A stretch of 26,798 bases of DNA from JOPF133 sp052144935 (GTDB taxonomy: Bacteria; Acidobacteriota; Terriglobia; Bryobacterales; Bryobacteraceae): assembly GCA_052144935.1 (NCBI GenBank), contig JBKQPR010000242.1, positions 1 to 26,798 of the forward strand. The letters are read 5' to 3'. Positions within the stretch are counted from its first letter, which is position 1. Each line of letters opens with the position of its first letter. The notes under the pieces were generated by a model. That model searched no databases and was not told where the DNA came from. It saw only the letters and a list, made by a program, of their open reading frames with translations. The translations under genes were made by a program, and so were the position numbers. Shown here piece after piece: positions 1 through 7,588 of the stretch.

Positions 1-128
1 CCGGTCGAACCCAGCACCAACATCTTGGCCCGCTCCACCAGCCGCGCCGCCAGCGTGCGGCTTCGCGCGAAGCGCCGCAGATCATCCTCCTGCTCCGAAG
101 TCAACCGAATTTTGTGGGCAAGCCGCAC
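1..128 (-). CDS. IS630-family transposase, N-terminal fragment (runs off left edge)
   Basis: Reading the minus strand from a GTG at 128 gives VRLAHKIRLTSEQEDDLRRF followed by ARSRTLAARLVERAKMLVLG. This is the helix-turn-helix opening typical of IS630-family transposases (IRLT...L...ARSRTL.ARLV.RAK.L). Only about 42 residues are inside the window; the DDE catalytic part lies beyond position 1. An in-frame TGA lies upstream once the inserted ISKra4 element is removed, so the start must be near here; GTG 128 is the best candidate but is not proven. The ISKra4-family element is inserted about 30 bp upstream of this start, between the gene and its presumed left terminus, so the promoter is probably displaced. 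Family call is from motif recognition only. Confidence 0.7.
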   Translation of the reverse strand, partial: MRLAHKIRLTSEQEDDLRRFARSRTLAARLVERAKMLVLGST

Positions 129-151
129 GGAATGGGACCGGGTCGAACACA

Positions 152-160
152 GGGAACCAA
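152..160 (+). repeat. Left 9-bp target-site duplication of the ISKra4-family element
   Basis: GGGAACCAA lies directly outside the left inverted repeat and is repeated exactly at 1712-1720 outside the right one. The element is inserted just upstream of the IS630 transposase start. Confidence 0.8.
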
Positions 161-183
161 GGGTGTGGCTCTCATTCTGGACA
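161..183 (+). repeat. Left terminal inverted repeat of the ISKra4-family element
   Basis: The arm begins GGGTGTGGCT and is the reverse complement of 1689-1711 at 21 of 23 positions. The same ten-base tip GGGTGTGGCT recurs at 26675-26684 at the end of a second, different element. Confidence 0.85.
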
Positions 184-242
184 AATCTTCGAAAATCTGA
201 TAGAACAAGCTGTCGAAGGTTGTCCAAAACGCGGGAGGAGCG

Positions 243-1682
243 GTGCCCAAAATGGTGATTGAAGTTCCGGAACGGTTTGTTGAGGTGGGAAAGGCGATGG
301 CCGAGCACCTGGCTATGCTGCAGCGAACTGTAGATCGGCTGGGTAGGGGGAAGGCGGTGGATTATGCAGCGGTCGAAGCGGCGATCGCGGAAGGGGCGTC
401 CAGGACAGAATTAGCAGCCCACAGAGCAATCTTGCAAAGTCTGGACATTGATGTTCCAGCCGTGGTGATCGGCGGGGTTCGGTACACGCGAGTGGGACGG
501 TGTGAGGGGGCCTACCACACGATGGTGGGTTCGGTATCGGTGGAGCGATCGTTGTACCGGCAATCGGGAGAGCGGGGTGGGCAGCCTGGGGGCAGGGTGG
601 TGGACGCGGTTAGCTTGCGCGCGGGAGTGGTGGGGGACGGGTGGTTGCCGCAGACCGCGCGGGCGATGAGCTATGCCGTACAGCAAGGCACCTCGCGGGA
701 AGCGGAGAAGACGGCGCAAGAGTTTAGACGGCTGCCATATTCGCGTGCCAGCTTCGAGCGGGTCACGCACGTGGTGGGCGCACTGGCGGTAGCGGATCAC
801 CAAGATATCGAGGACGCTTTGATCGATGCCCTGGAAGTGCCGGTGGAGGCATACTCGGTAAGTGTGTCGCTAGACCGGGTTAGTGTGCCGATGGAAGAAC
901 CGCGGCCGCGACCCGCAGGGCGGCCCAAAAAGGGAGCGGCTAAGAGGCCGGTGGAACGTAATTTCCGAATGGCCTATTGCGGCACGGTGACGATGCATGA
1001 CAAGACCGGAGCCGGCCGATATACCATCCGTTATGGATGCATGCCGGAGGGAGACATCGTGGGCCTGCGCGACCGCCTGGTGGCCGATGTGGCGACGTTG
1101 CGGAGTAAGCGGCCGGACCTGAAAATTGAGCTGCTGTGCGACGGGGCCCCGGAGATGTGGAATCTGCTGGAGGAAGGCTTCACGCCCAAATTCGGAAACG
1201 ACCTCGAGCGTTTTGTAGATTTCTATCACACGGCGGAAAAGCTCAGCGCAGCAGCGCATGCGCTGGAGGATTCGGCGGCTGCGGCCGGCGAACGGCTGGG
1301 AGGCTGGAAGCAAGCCCTACTCCACCGCAGCAGCGCGGCGGCGGACATTCTCAAGGAACTGACCGTCTCGGGGCGCGATGAAGGTGTAGGCACAGACCAT
1401 CCAGTCCATGAAGCGATCACCTATCTACAAAACCATGGCTGCGAAACGGATCGCATGAATTATGCCCGTGCGCGCCGACTTGGATTGGCGCTCGGTACCG
1501 GCAATGTCGAGGCAACCTGTAAGAGTCTGTTTGAAATGCGGATGAAGCGCTGTGGGGCGCGCTGGAAGGAGGACACGGGCCAACACATCGTGCAGCTCCG
1601 AGCTCTCGCACTCAGTGACCGTTGGGAGCCTGCTATAGAATTGACACTTCGTCCGCTACGGACGGCTGTTCGCGCAGCTTGA
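243..1682 (+). CDS. ISKra4-family transposase, intact
   Basis: This 479-residue protein catalyses movement of the surrounding element. A DDE-type catalytic triad is visible: Asp211 (SVSLDRVSVP), Asp300 (ELLCDGAPEMW) and Glu423 (GTGNVEATCKS). The family-typical ending follows (RMKRCGARW...GQHIVQLRALALS). A basic proline-rich linker (RPRPAGRPKKGAAKRP) sits after the first Asp. The start is GTG 243; ATG 252 is equally possible, since GGGAGGAG at 232-239 is better spaced for the latter. The stop falls 6 bp before the right inverted repeat, so the gene fills the element. There are no frameshifts or stops. The family is recognised from motifs and the terminal repeats; a subgroup cannot be assigned by eye. 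Confidence 0.88.
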   Translation: MPKMVIEVPERFVEVGKAMAEHLAMLQRTVDRLGRGKAVDYAAVEAAIAEGASRTELAAHRAILQSLDIDVPAVVIGGVRYTRVGRCEGAYHTMVGSVSVERSLYRQSGERGGQPGGRVVDAVSLRAGVVGDGWLPQTARAMSYAVQQGTSREAEKTAQEFRRLPYSRASFERVTHVVGALAVADHQDIEDALIDALEVPVEAYSVSVSLDRVSVPMEEPRPRPAGRPKKGAAKRPVERNFRMAYCGTVTMHDKTGAGRYTIRYGCMPEGDIVGLRDRLVADVATLRSKRPDLKIELLCDGAPEMWNLLEEGFTPKFGNDLERFVDFYHTAEKLSAAAHALEDSAAAAGERLGGWKQALLHRSSAAADILKELTVSGRDEGVGTDHPVHEAITYLQNHGCETDRMNYARARRLGLALGTGNVEATCKSLFEMRMKRCGARWKEDTGQHIVQLRALALSDRWEPAIELTLRPLRTAVRAA

Positions 1683-1688
1683 GGTCAA

Positions 1689-1711
1689 TGTCCAGGATGA
1701 GAGCCACACCG
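1689..1711 (+). repeat. Right terminal inverted repeat of the ISKra4-family element
   Basis: The arm ends GAGCCACACCG and is complementary to 161-183 except at the outermost base and one internal base. It starts 6 bp after the transposase stop codon. Confidence 0.85.
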
Positions 1712-1720
1712 GGGAACCAA
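1712..1720 (+). repeat. Right 9-bp target-site duplication of the ISKra4-family element
   Basis: GGGAACCAA is an exact copy of 152-160, directly outside the right inverted repeat. Confidence 0.8.
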
Positions 1721-1809
1721 CCAGGGGTCAAAATTAGCCTAACCGATCCCACGCCATTTGTCCAGGGAAATCTTCGGGAAGCGCGTTACAAGACTTCTGA
1801 CGCACCAGA

Positions 1810-1920
1810 CTAGCTGCATATCCGTCACTGCGGGCCGAGGATCTGGTGAATGCATGGGCCTACGCACGCTCTCACACCGGGGAAATTGAGACTCAGATTC
1901 GCGAGAACGAGACCGCCTAG
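1810..1920 (+). pseudogene. DUF433 antitoxin, C-terminal remnant
   Basis: The frame reads LAAYPSLRAEDLVNAWAYAR, then SHTGEIETQIRENETA and a TAG stop (1918-1920). YPSL..eDL.aA..YA..H..EIe..ireNE is the C-terminal half of DUF433 proteins, small antitoxins usually paired with DUF5615 PIN-like toxins. The N-terminal half is missing: an in-frame TGA lies a few codons upstream and the sequence before 1810 looks like the end of an IS630 element. The next gene, a DUF5615 toxin, starts 3 bp after the stop, the usual order for this pair. The fragment is too short to fold into the usual DNA-binding antitoxin. Confidence 0.7.
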
Positions 1921-1923
1921 CCG

Positions 1924-2264
1924 ATGGCCCGTTTCTACTCCAACGAAAACACTCCGTTGCCGGTCGTCGAGGAACTGCGGCGACTGGGCCACGACGTGAT
2001 CACTTCGCTGGATGCCGGATCGCGAACTCCGCCGTGCCGGACTCCGACCTTCTGGCGTTCGCGGCCGCCGAGGGCCGGATTCTTCTGACTCACAATCGCC
2101 GTCACTTTCTGCGCCTTCATCATCACCGAACCGCCGCCCACGCAGGTATCGTTTTGTGCACCTTCGACCCTGATTTTTGTGGACAAGCGCAACGCGTTGA
2201 CGCCGCCGTTGCGGGCCACTCCGAAATGACGAACAAGCTGGTCCGCGTGAGTCGGCCCGGCTAA
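1924..2264 (+). pseudogene. DUF5615 PIN-like toxin, frameshifted
   Basis: From ATG 1924 the frame reads MARFYSNENTPLPVVEELRR and continues LGHDVITSLDAG to 2019. The protein resumes in another frame at 2022 with ANSAVPDSDLLAFAAAEGRI, then LLTHNRRHF, and ends at TAA 2262-2264. Removing the frame change gives a typical protein of about 114 residues, with the SNEN, GHDV, VPD..LL and RILLTHN..HF motifs of the DUF5615 family (PIN-like nucleases). Only two bases (2020-2021) occupy the place of one codon, so a single base is missing. The product would be truncated and inactive. With its antitoxin partner also truncated, loss of the toxin would be tolerated or selected. A sequencing error cannot be excluded. 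Confidence 0.75.
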
Positions 2265-2293
2265 CGCCGACAGTGACCCACTGCCCGCCACCG

Positions 2294-2633
2294 TTACGCC
2301 GCATCGCGCGGCCGCACCTCGGATTCAATGCGGGATTCCCATTCGTCGCGCGCCGTTTCCAGATCGTAACGCGCCTGCATGTTCATTCAGTAGACGGGTG
2401 TCGTTCCAAAGTAACGTCCCAGGCGGAGAGCGGTTTCCCCGGCGATGCCGCGCTGTCCTCGGATGATGGCACTAATCCGATTCGCGGGAACGCGGATTTC
2501 CTGAGCCAGGCGGTTCAATGCTGAAACCGAGATCGTCCAATGTCTCCTTCAAGATTGCGCCGGGATGTGCGGGCGCCAGCTTCGCCGTCCTAACGAAACT
2601 ATCATTCGTAGTGCTTGGTGATTTCGATGCCAT
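2294..2633 (-). pseudogene. higA: higA-type XRE antitoxin, broken by a frameshift and a nonsense codon
   Basis: From ATG 2633 (or in-frame ATG 2639) the minus strand reads a HigA N-terminus: KLAPAHPGAILKETLDDLGF. After an apparent extra base at 2516 the frame changes and continues RLAQEIRVPANRISAIIRGQ, RGIAGETALRLGRYFGTTPV and Y. A TGA at 2387-2389 stands where HigA proteins have Trp (TP.FW.N.Q). The rest is present: MNMQARYDLETARDEWESRI and ESEVRPRDAA, ending at TAA 2294-2296. Two independent lesions make a sequencing error unlikely. HigA normally neutralises the HigB ribosome-dependent RNase and represses the operon. The upstream higB is also only a remnant, so the module is dead. Confidence 0.8.
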
Positions 2634-2655
2634 ACGCATTCTGTGAGAGCCTTGG
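2602..2655 (-). pseudogene. higB: higB toxin, C-terminal remnant
   Basis: On the minus strand, LSQNAYGIEITKHYE ends at TGA (2602-2604) and overlaps the start of the higA pseudogene by about 30 bp. The ending NAY.iEItkHYE is the C-terminal strand of HigB/RelE-type toxins (nAYdVEI..HY), and higB directly before higA is the standard order. Nothing resembling the remainder of HigB is visible upstream: within about 40 bp the sequence runs into the end of the tamB gene at 2692. The 5' boundary at about 2655 is approximate. Confidence 0.6.
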
Positions 2656-2691
2656 CCCTGTCAAGCGCCTCGCGGCCTCCGTCCTCCCCCC

Positions 2692-5600
2692 TCAAAACCT
2701 CTTCTTCAAATAAAAGTCGATCCCGAACACCCCGTTCTCTTCCCGCAGCGCCACTACCGACCACTGCTTGCTGAGCGCCCATTCCACCCGCACTACCTGG
2801 GGGTTGCTGGTGGTTACGTTGGTGATATAGGTGAACGTGATCGCCGAGGTGACCTGTTGCTCCAGCGTGAGCCGCGCCTGCGGGTTGTTTTCCACTCCCG
2901 CCACTCCCGGCAGGGTGGGGTCGATGCGCACCTTGCTCACGCCGAAAAAGCGCTGCAGCCGCCCCTCCACCGGGCTGGCGATGGCTTGCCCCAGCAGCGC
3001 CGATGCCCCCATCTGCTGCCACGATTGCGGCGCCGTGCTCTGCTGCGCCAGCAGCGTCGGATCCGAGCTGGGCGCTTCCCCGGTGGCCAGCAGCGCCACA
3101 ATCTCGCTGAATTGCAGCGGCGGGTCGGAATGCGGCGTCAGGTTGGGATGCGTCAGAGGCCCCGACACCGTCAGCGTGACGTCGATCCCGTTCGCCTTGG
3201 TCTCCAGGTCGACATCCAGAATCGGATCGACCTTCAGCGGATTGAAGAACGAGATCGACCCCTCGTTGATGTTGAACTTGGTGCCATAAAAAACCACCTG
3301 TCCCTGCGTGATGGTGATCCGTCCCAGCAGCGCCGGATTGCTCGGGCTGCCGCGGAGCGTCAGGTTGGCCTCCACTTGCAGGTCTTGCGTCAGCGAGCTT
3401 TGAAACTGGATGTCCGGCGCGGCGTTGATTTGTATGCCCAAGCTCATCCCGCCCAGCAGTCCGGTCTGCGCCGCCGGTGTGCGCACCGGCTCGGCCGAGC
3501 GCGTGATCAGCGAGCTGAAATCCGATTGCGGGTTGAAGCCCGTGCGCAACACCGTCACCGTGCCGGAGAGCATGCTCTGGTCGCGCGTGCCGGTCAGGCT
3601 GAGGCTGGCGTTGGCCACCGTGCTCACGCCTTCCGGATAGCGCACCCGCACCTGTTCGGCGCGCGCGTGCAGCCGGTAAACCGTGGAGCCGCCGGCATAG
3701 GTTGCGAAACCGGAGAGTTCCACCTTGCCGCCGCCGGTCTCTCCCGAGAAGCTCTGGATGGTGGCGCGGTCCTTGGTAAACAGGATCGCCCCGTTGGCGT
3801 TCGAAACGCCGTTGGGAAAATCCGCCAGGCTGAATGCCGCGTTCTGAAACTGCACCCGTCCCACGATTTGCGGATCGGCGAAACTGCCGCGCACGGTAGC
3901 GTCGGTGGCCAGCGTGCCGGAGGAGGTGAAGTCCCGGTCCAGATCGTGCAGAATCGCCAGATCCACCTGGCCATTCACTCGCAGATCGAGCGGATTGGGC
4001 TGGTCCAGGGCAATCTTCCCCGTAATCCCCAGGTCGGTCGACCGCCCCACCAGGTGTGCGCTTTCCACGGTCACCACCGAGTTCGCCATATGCGCCACCA
4101 GGGGGCCGGAGTTGCGTAGCGCAAGCGACAGGCCGGCCGGCGCTTTGTTATTCTCCGAGGGGCGAATCTCGAACGACGGAATGCGCAGTTCGGCGCGCCA
4201 ATCGGCCCGCTTCAGAAGCGGTCCGTCGATCCGCAACTGGCCCTCCGCGAAGCCCGCCAAGGGCTGCTCCGCGGGGGCTTTCGCCTCCGGCTGGGAAGGC
4301 GCAATCCAGGCCCGCAACTGGGCGAAATCCAGCTTCGAAAAGTTTACCGTCGCGCTGCCCGGATCGTCCCCCTCCAGGCGCCATTCCCCATCCCCCAGCA
4401 CGTGCGAATCGGCGAAATTCGATTCCAGGTGCGCCCGCAACACCTGCCCTTCCGAGTTCGCCGTAAGGGTCGCATCGCCCAGCGCCTGGCCCGTCAACTG
4501 CAGCCCGCGCCCATCCACCTCGGCATGCAGTTCGCTGAGGCGAAACCGGGAGGCGCCCACCGCCGCCTGGCCGCTCGCCGTCACTGTGACCGCGCCCCGC
4601 AAGCCCGGCCGCGACCTTTCCAGCGTGCGGATCTCCTCCAGCGGCATGGCGTTGGTGGACACCTGGAAGCCCAGCCGGCCCGAGTCGAACTGGCCCGCCG
4701 GATGGTCGAAGGTAGCCGCCAGCCGCACCTGTTTGCTTCCGGCGGCGAGTTGCCCGGACGTCACTTCGATGCGGTTCCCCGCCGAATGGAACTGCGCGGC
4801 GAGGCGGTCGAACGGCTCACCGCGAACTGCGCCCCTGGTCACGTCAAACGCGCCCGCCAGCACCGGATTGCCGATGGTTCCGCTCACCTGCACGGTCCCG
4901 TTGAACGTGCCGCTGGCTGCGGCTGCCGGCGCCTTGGCCAGCGCCAGCGCATCCGCCAGGCTGGCAGCGCCCAGCGAGCCGGTGGCGGTCACCGGACTGG
5001 TATCGTCGGTCTTCCATTGCCGCAGCCCCACCTCGCCCTGGAATTTCGCCCGCAGCGAGCCGAGCGCCGCGGAGCCGTTCGCCACGCCGAGGGCATCCGG
5101 CGCGGCCGTTACATCGCCCTCCAGGGCATCCATCACGCGGCCTTCGTAGGCTACTTTGGTCACCCGCAAATGGCCGGCAATCCGCGCCTGGTCCAGCTTG
5201 CCGGTCACCGTGCCGTCGAAAACCGCCGCGCCGTTTTCCAGCTTCACCGCGAGCGAAGCGGCGCTCTGGCCGGCCGCGGGCAGCAACTCTCCGAAATCGT
5301 GCGTCTCGAGATGCACGCGCAACTGGGTGCCCAGCGCGCCTGAGAAATCGGCGCGCGAAGAGGGCAGCGAGAGCGTCGAGCGGCCCAGGTCCAGCACGCC
5401 GCTTGCCACCACATAGCTGGCGGAGACGTGCCCGCGCACCGGAGCGCCTTCCGGAGCCGGCGTGATCTCCCACTGGCCCGATGCGCGCAGTTGCTCGCGG
5501 TGGCCCAGCGCGCCTTCCAGTTCGACCGCTCCCGATACCTGCCCGTCCCACGGCAGCGGTTCGATACTGTACAGAGCCACCACGCGGCGCACTCGAAACC

Positions 5601-6849
5601 CCGCCACCTGGCCTTCGACATGGTATTGCCGGAAATCCCGAAGCTGGGCCGCACCCTCGAAACTGCCGCCCAGCACCGCCAGCGCGACCCCGTCGAGATC
5701 CACGTCGCGCCCTCTGAGCGAAGCCCTGGCAATTCGCCCCTCCGCCGGCAGGTTCGCCAGGGCCGTGGAAGTCTGGCAGGTTGTGCACAGGCCCGCCAGC
5801 CGCACGCCGCCCATTTCGACGCCGCGCGCATTGGCTTGTACGGTTCCATCCACCCGGAAATCCCGCAGCCCCACGCTCGAGTCGCGGTAGGCCATGCCGG
5901 TTGCGTGCAGATTGCCCGCCAGCGAGGCGCCCGCCTGCTGGTTCCATGCCGCATTCCCGGTCACCTGCACCGTGCCGCTTCGCAATTCCGGAATGCCCGC
6001 CAGGCGCCGCGCTTCGGCCACCGAGAGGCGCGCATCGAATTGAAACTTCGCTTGGGGCGCGGTCAGGTTCTCGATGGCGCCGGAGAATTCCACCGCCGAG
6101 CCCGCCGAATCTGCCGTGTGAGCCGTGTGGACCGTGCGGACGCGCGCCGAGGTCACCGCGATGCGATTCCGCTCCAGCACCAGCGATGTTTGTACGGCAA
6201 CCGCCGGGGCGCCCTCTGGGCCCGGCCAGCGGACTTCCAGCGGATCCATGCCCAGCTCCCCCCGATAGCGCGGCCCGGACCGGTCATAGAGGAACCGCGC
6301 CTGCAGGTTTTGCCCGCGCGCCGAGAAAGGCTGGCGCGCCTGCCCCTCCACTTCGAAGGCCCCGTGGTCCACTTGAAAACGCCCCACCCCCACGTCCAGA
6401 ATGGTGTCGACAACCGGCCGCCGGGCCCGGAGGGCACCCCGGTTCGCGGTTTTCGGCTCCGGCACGTTGGTGCTGCCATCCCGATTCACGATCAGGTAGA
6501 TGCGCGGTTCCGTCACCTCCAGATACTGCAAGTCCACATCCCGCCGGAACAGCGAAACGATTTTCAAGCCGATGCCGATGGAGGCGGCCTGAAACAGCGG
6601 CGGCTTGCCGGCCGGCTCGCTGCCGTGCAGAGTGAACGGAGCTACCCGCGCTCGCAGATTCCGCCAATCGAATTGGATCGCGCCCACCTCGGCGCGCCCT
6701 CCGGTGGCCGTTTCCACCACCGCCACCAGCTTGTCGCGCACCTGCCGGAGAAACCACCGGCTGCGCAGAACCAGGATGCCGCCGCCCACCGCCGCCATCA
6801 TCAGCGCCACCGCCACACCGGCGCTCCACAGCACATGCCGGCGCTTCAT
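2692..6849 (-). CDS. tamB: TamB / DUF490 translocation and assembly module protein
   Basis: The 1385-residue protein starts at ATG 6849 (MKRRHVLWSAGVAVALMMAA), a basic N-terminus followed by a single hydrophobic anchor to about residue 30. A very long, strand-rich, repetitive body follows (AsmA/TamB-like, many G.l.a.G..v.G.. repeats). The end is the DUF490 region, with FFNPLKVDPILDVDLET and the SDPPLQFSEIVALLATG motif, finishing DFYLKKRF. TamB-type proteins span the periplasm from the inner membrane and work with an Omp85 partner in outer-membrane protein insertion or lipid transport. Here the Omp85 gene lies two genes upstream. The start overlaps the SurA-like stop by ATGA, implying translational coupling. 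The frame is open further upstream, but that part overlaps the SurA-like gene and is not used. Confidence 0.88.
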   Translation of the reverse strand: MKRRHVLWSAGVAVALMMAAVGGGILVLRSRWFLRQVRDKLVAVVETATGGRAEVGAIQFDWRNLRARVAPFTLHGSEPAGKPPLFQAASIGIGLKIVSLFRRDVDLQYLEVTEPRIYLIVNRDGSTNVPEPKTANRGALRARRPVVDTILDVGVGRFQVDHGAFEVEGQARQPFSARGQNLQARFLYDRSGPRYRGELGMDPLEVRWPGPEGAPAVAVQTSLVLERNRIAVTSARVRTVHTAHTADSAGSAVEFSGAIENLTAPQAKFQFDARLSVAEARRLAGIPELRSGTVQVTGNAAWNQQAGASLAGNLHATGMAYRDSSVGLRDFRVDGTVQANARGVEMGGVRLAGLCTTCQTSTALANLPAEGRIARASLRGRDVDLDGVALAVLGGSFEGAAQLRDFRQYHVEGQVAGFRVRRVVALYSIEPLPWDGQVSGAVELEGALGHREQLRASGQWEITPAPEGAPVRGHVSASYVVASGVLDLGRSTLSLPSSRADFSGALGTQLRVHLETHDFGELLPAAGQSAASLAVKLENGAAVFDGTVTGKLDQARIAGHLRVTKVAYEGRVMDALEGDVTAAPDALGVANGSAALGSLRAKFQGEVGLRQWKTDDTSPVTATGSLGAASLADALALAKAPAAAASGTFNGTVQVSGTIGNPVLAGAFDVTRGAVRGEPFDRLAAQFHSAGNRIEVTSGQLAAGSKQVRLAATFDHPAGQFDSGRLGFQVSTNAMPLEEIRTLERSRPGLRGAVTVTASGQAAVGASRFRLSELHAEVDGRGLQLTGQALGDATLTANSEGQVLRAHLESNFADSHVLGDGEWRLEGDDPGSATVNFSKLDFAQLRAWIAPSQPEAKAPAEQPLAGFAEGQLRIDGPLLKRADWRAELRIPSFEIRPSENNKAPAGLSLALRNSGPLVAHMANSVVTVESAHLVGRSTDLGITGKIALDQPNPLDLRVNGQVDLAILHDLDRDFTSSGTLATDATVRGSFADPQIVGRVQFQNAAFSLADFPNGVSNANGAILFTKDRATIQSFSGETGGGKVELSGFATYAGGSTVYRLHARAEQVRVRYPEGVSTVANASLSLTGTRDQSMLSGTVTVLRTGFNPQSDFSSLITRSAEPVRTPAAQTGLLGGMSLGIQINAAPDIQFQSSLTQDLQVEANLTLRGSPSNPALLGRITITQGQVVFYGTKFNINEGSISFFNPLKVDPILDVDLETKANGIDVTLTVSGPLTHPNLTPHSDPPLQFSEIVALLATGEAPSSDPTLLAQQSTAPQSWQQMGASALLGQAIASPVEGRLQRFFGVSKVRIDPTLPGVAGVENNPQARLTLEQQVTSAITFTYITNVTTSNPQVVRVEWALSKQWSVVALREENGVFGIDFYLKKRF

Positions 6850-7481
6850 TCGAGCGCCTCCTGGTGAAACACAATCTGGGTCCGCTTTTTCGCCTCGGTC
6901 AGCCAGGTATCCATGTCGCGGTCGGCCTGCTGGCCCGCCAGCGCCTGTTCGATCTGCGCGCGAAAATCTTCCAGCGCCACCGGCTGTCCCGGATGCGCGG
7001 CCCGCGCAGCGGGGACCACCACCCGGTCGAAGTAATCCTGAATCTCCTGGTCGCTCACCTGCACTCCCGGCCGGAAACGCAAGCTGATGAACTCCAGCAG
7101 CGTCCGCTGCCACACCAGCAGATCCTTCACGTCCTGGCCGGTAATGCCGTATTCCGCCAGCGCGTGCTGGTAATCCGTTTCGCTGGGGAAGGAATCCTTC
7201 TTGAATTTCTCCAGCGCCGGCTCCACGTCCGCCGCGGCGGGAACCGGAAAGCGGCTGGTCTCCATTTCCCGGCGGATGAGCTTCTGCTCCACCAGCCGCT
7301 CGGCCGTGGCGCGCTTGTTGGCTGTGCTCAAGTCCGGCTTGACCCCGTTGAGAAACGCCGCCACGCGGATCTCCCGCTCCACATCCCGCAGCGTGATCAC
7401 CTGGTTCCCCACGGACACCGCGATGCGGTCGATAATGGCGCCCCACGCCACCGCAGCGAGCAGGAGCAGCCCTGTATTCAC
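6846..7481 (-). CDS. SurA-like periplasmic chaperone domain protein, no PPIase domain
   Basis: This protein of about 211 residues begins with a short hydrophobic leader (VNTGLLLLAAVAWGA) and then IIDRIAVSVGNQVITLRDVE, the characteristic opening of SurA/PpiD-type chaperone domains (a.Vn..vIt..dve). A helical region with VEQKLIRREME and VSDQEIQDYFDRVV follows. It ends at the length of the chaperone domain; no parvulin PPIase domain is present. It probably holds outer-membrane proteins in the periplasm. The only sensible start is GTG 7481, which lies in the left arm of a palindromic repeat; the leader lacks the usual positive charges, so the repeat may have replaced the original start. It is followed by tamB with an ATGA overlap and lies downstream of the Omp85 gene. 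Confidence 0.75.
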   Translation of the reverse strand: MNTGLLLLAAVAWGAIIDRIAVSVGNQVITLRDVEREIRVAAFLNGVKPDLSTANKRATAERLVEQKLIRREMETSRFPVPAAADVEPALEKFKKDSFPSETDYQHALAEYGITGQDVKDLLVWQRTLLEFISLRFRPGVQVSDQEIQDYFDRVVVPAARAAHPGQPVALEDFRAQIEQALAGQQADRDMDTWLTEAKKRTQIVFHQEALE

Positions 7482-7587
7482 CGCGGAGACACGGAGAAAA
7501 CGGAGGCTACGCGGAGAAAGACAAAGAGAGTTTTCTCTGCAAAGTCTCTGCGTACTCCGCGTCTCCGCGGTGAAAATAGGGCTGCTC
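7464..7587. repeat. Long imperfect palindromic repeat between the Omp85 and SurA-like genes
   Basis: The arms at 7464-7496 and 7555-7587 are reverse complements at about 30 of 33 positions, including GAGCAGCCCT and TTCACCGCGGAGAC. The centre (AGAC...GAGAG / TTCTC...GTCT) extends the hairpin. The sequence is of the widespread CACCGCGGAGAC..GGAG type of intergenic repeat, which is often mis-translated as FTAETR..Q / LRVSAVN. It begins 1 bp after the Omp85 stop codon (7589-7591) and includes the GTG 7481 start of the SurA-like gene. It could act as a transcription or mRNA-stability element between the two genes. Confidence 0.8.
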
Positions 7588-7588
7588 T

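Larger units (their letters stand above)
161..1711 (+). mobile_element. Complete ISKra4-family insertion sequence, 1551 bp
   Basis: The element carries one transposase gene (243-1682) and is bounded by terminal inverted repeats at 161-183 and 1689-1711. These 23-bp arms match at 21 positions; the two mismatches are the outermost base and one internal T/C. The inner end of each arm reads CTGGACA when viewed inward. The 9-bp sequence GGGAACCAA occurs immediately outside both ends (152-160 and 1712-1720), as expected for a target duplication from one insertion. Both ends and the transposase look intact, so the element may be recent and mobile. Nine-bp duplications fit what I recall of part of the ISKra4 family. 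Confidence 0.85.
1..1810 (-). mobile_element. IS630-family element, interrupted by the ISKra4-family element
   Basis: The transposase start at 1-128 and the non-coding stretch 1721-1810 become contiguous when the ISKra4-family insertion (161-1711) and one copy of its 9-bp target duplication are removed. I infer that 1721-1810 is the upstream end of the IS630 element. Immediately beyond it a DUF433 reading frame begins abruptly in mid-protein at 1810, next to a TA dinucleotide (1811-1812), and IS630 elements insert at TA. The inverted repeat cannot be confirmed because the other end is outside the window. The boundary at about 1810 is therefore inference. Confidence 0.45.

Noticed and set aside
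2290..2530. Plus-strand small protein (2273-2524)
   Set aside because: The minus strand of this stretch is a clear HigA pseudogene.
2857..6867. Long plus-strand open frames (about 300-480 codons) across 2.9-6.9 kb
   Set aside because: They are antisense to tamB, rich in Arg/Pro/His/Gln, overlap one another and show no family motifs; expected shadows of a GC-rich gene.
6850..7446. N-terminal extension of TamB
   Set aside because: The frame is open but overlaps the SurA-like gene; the basic plus hydrophobic anchor at ATG 6849 and the ATGA overlap fix the start.
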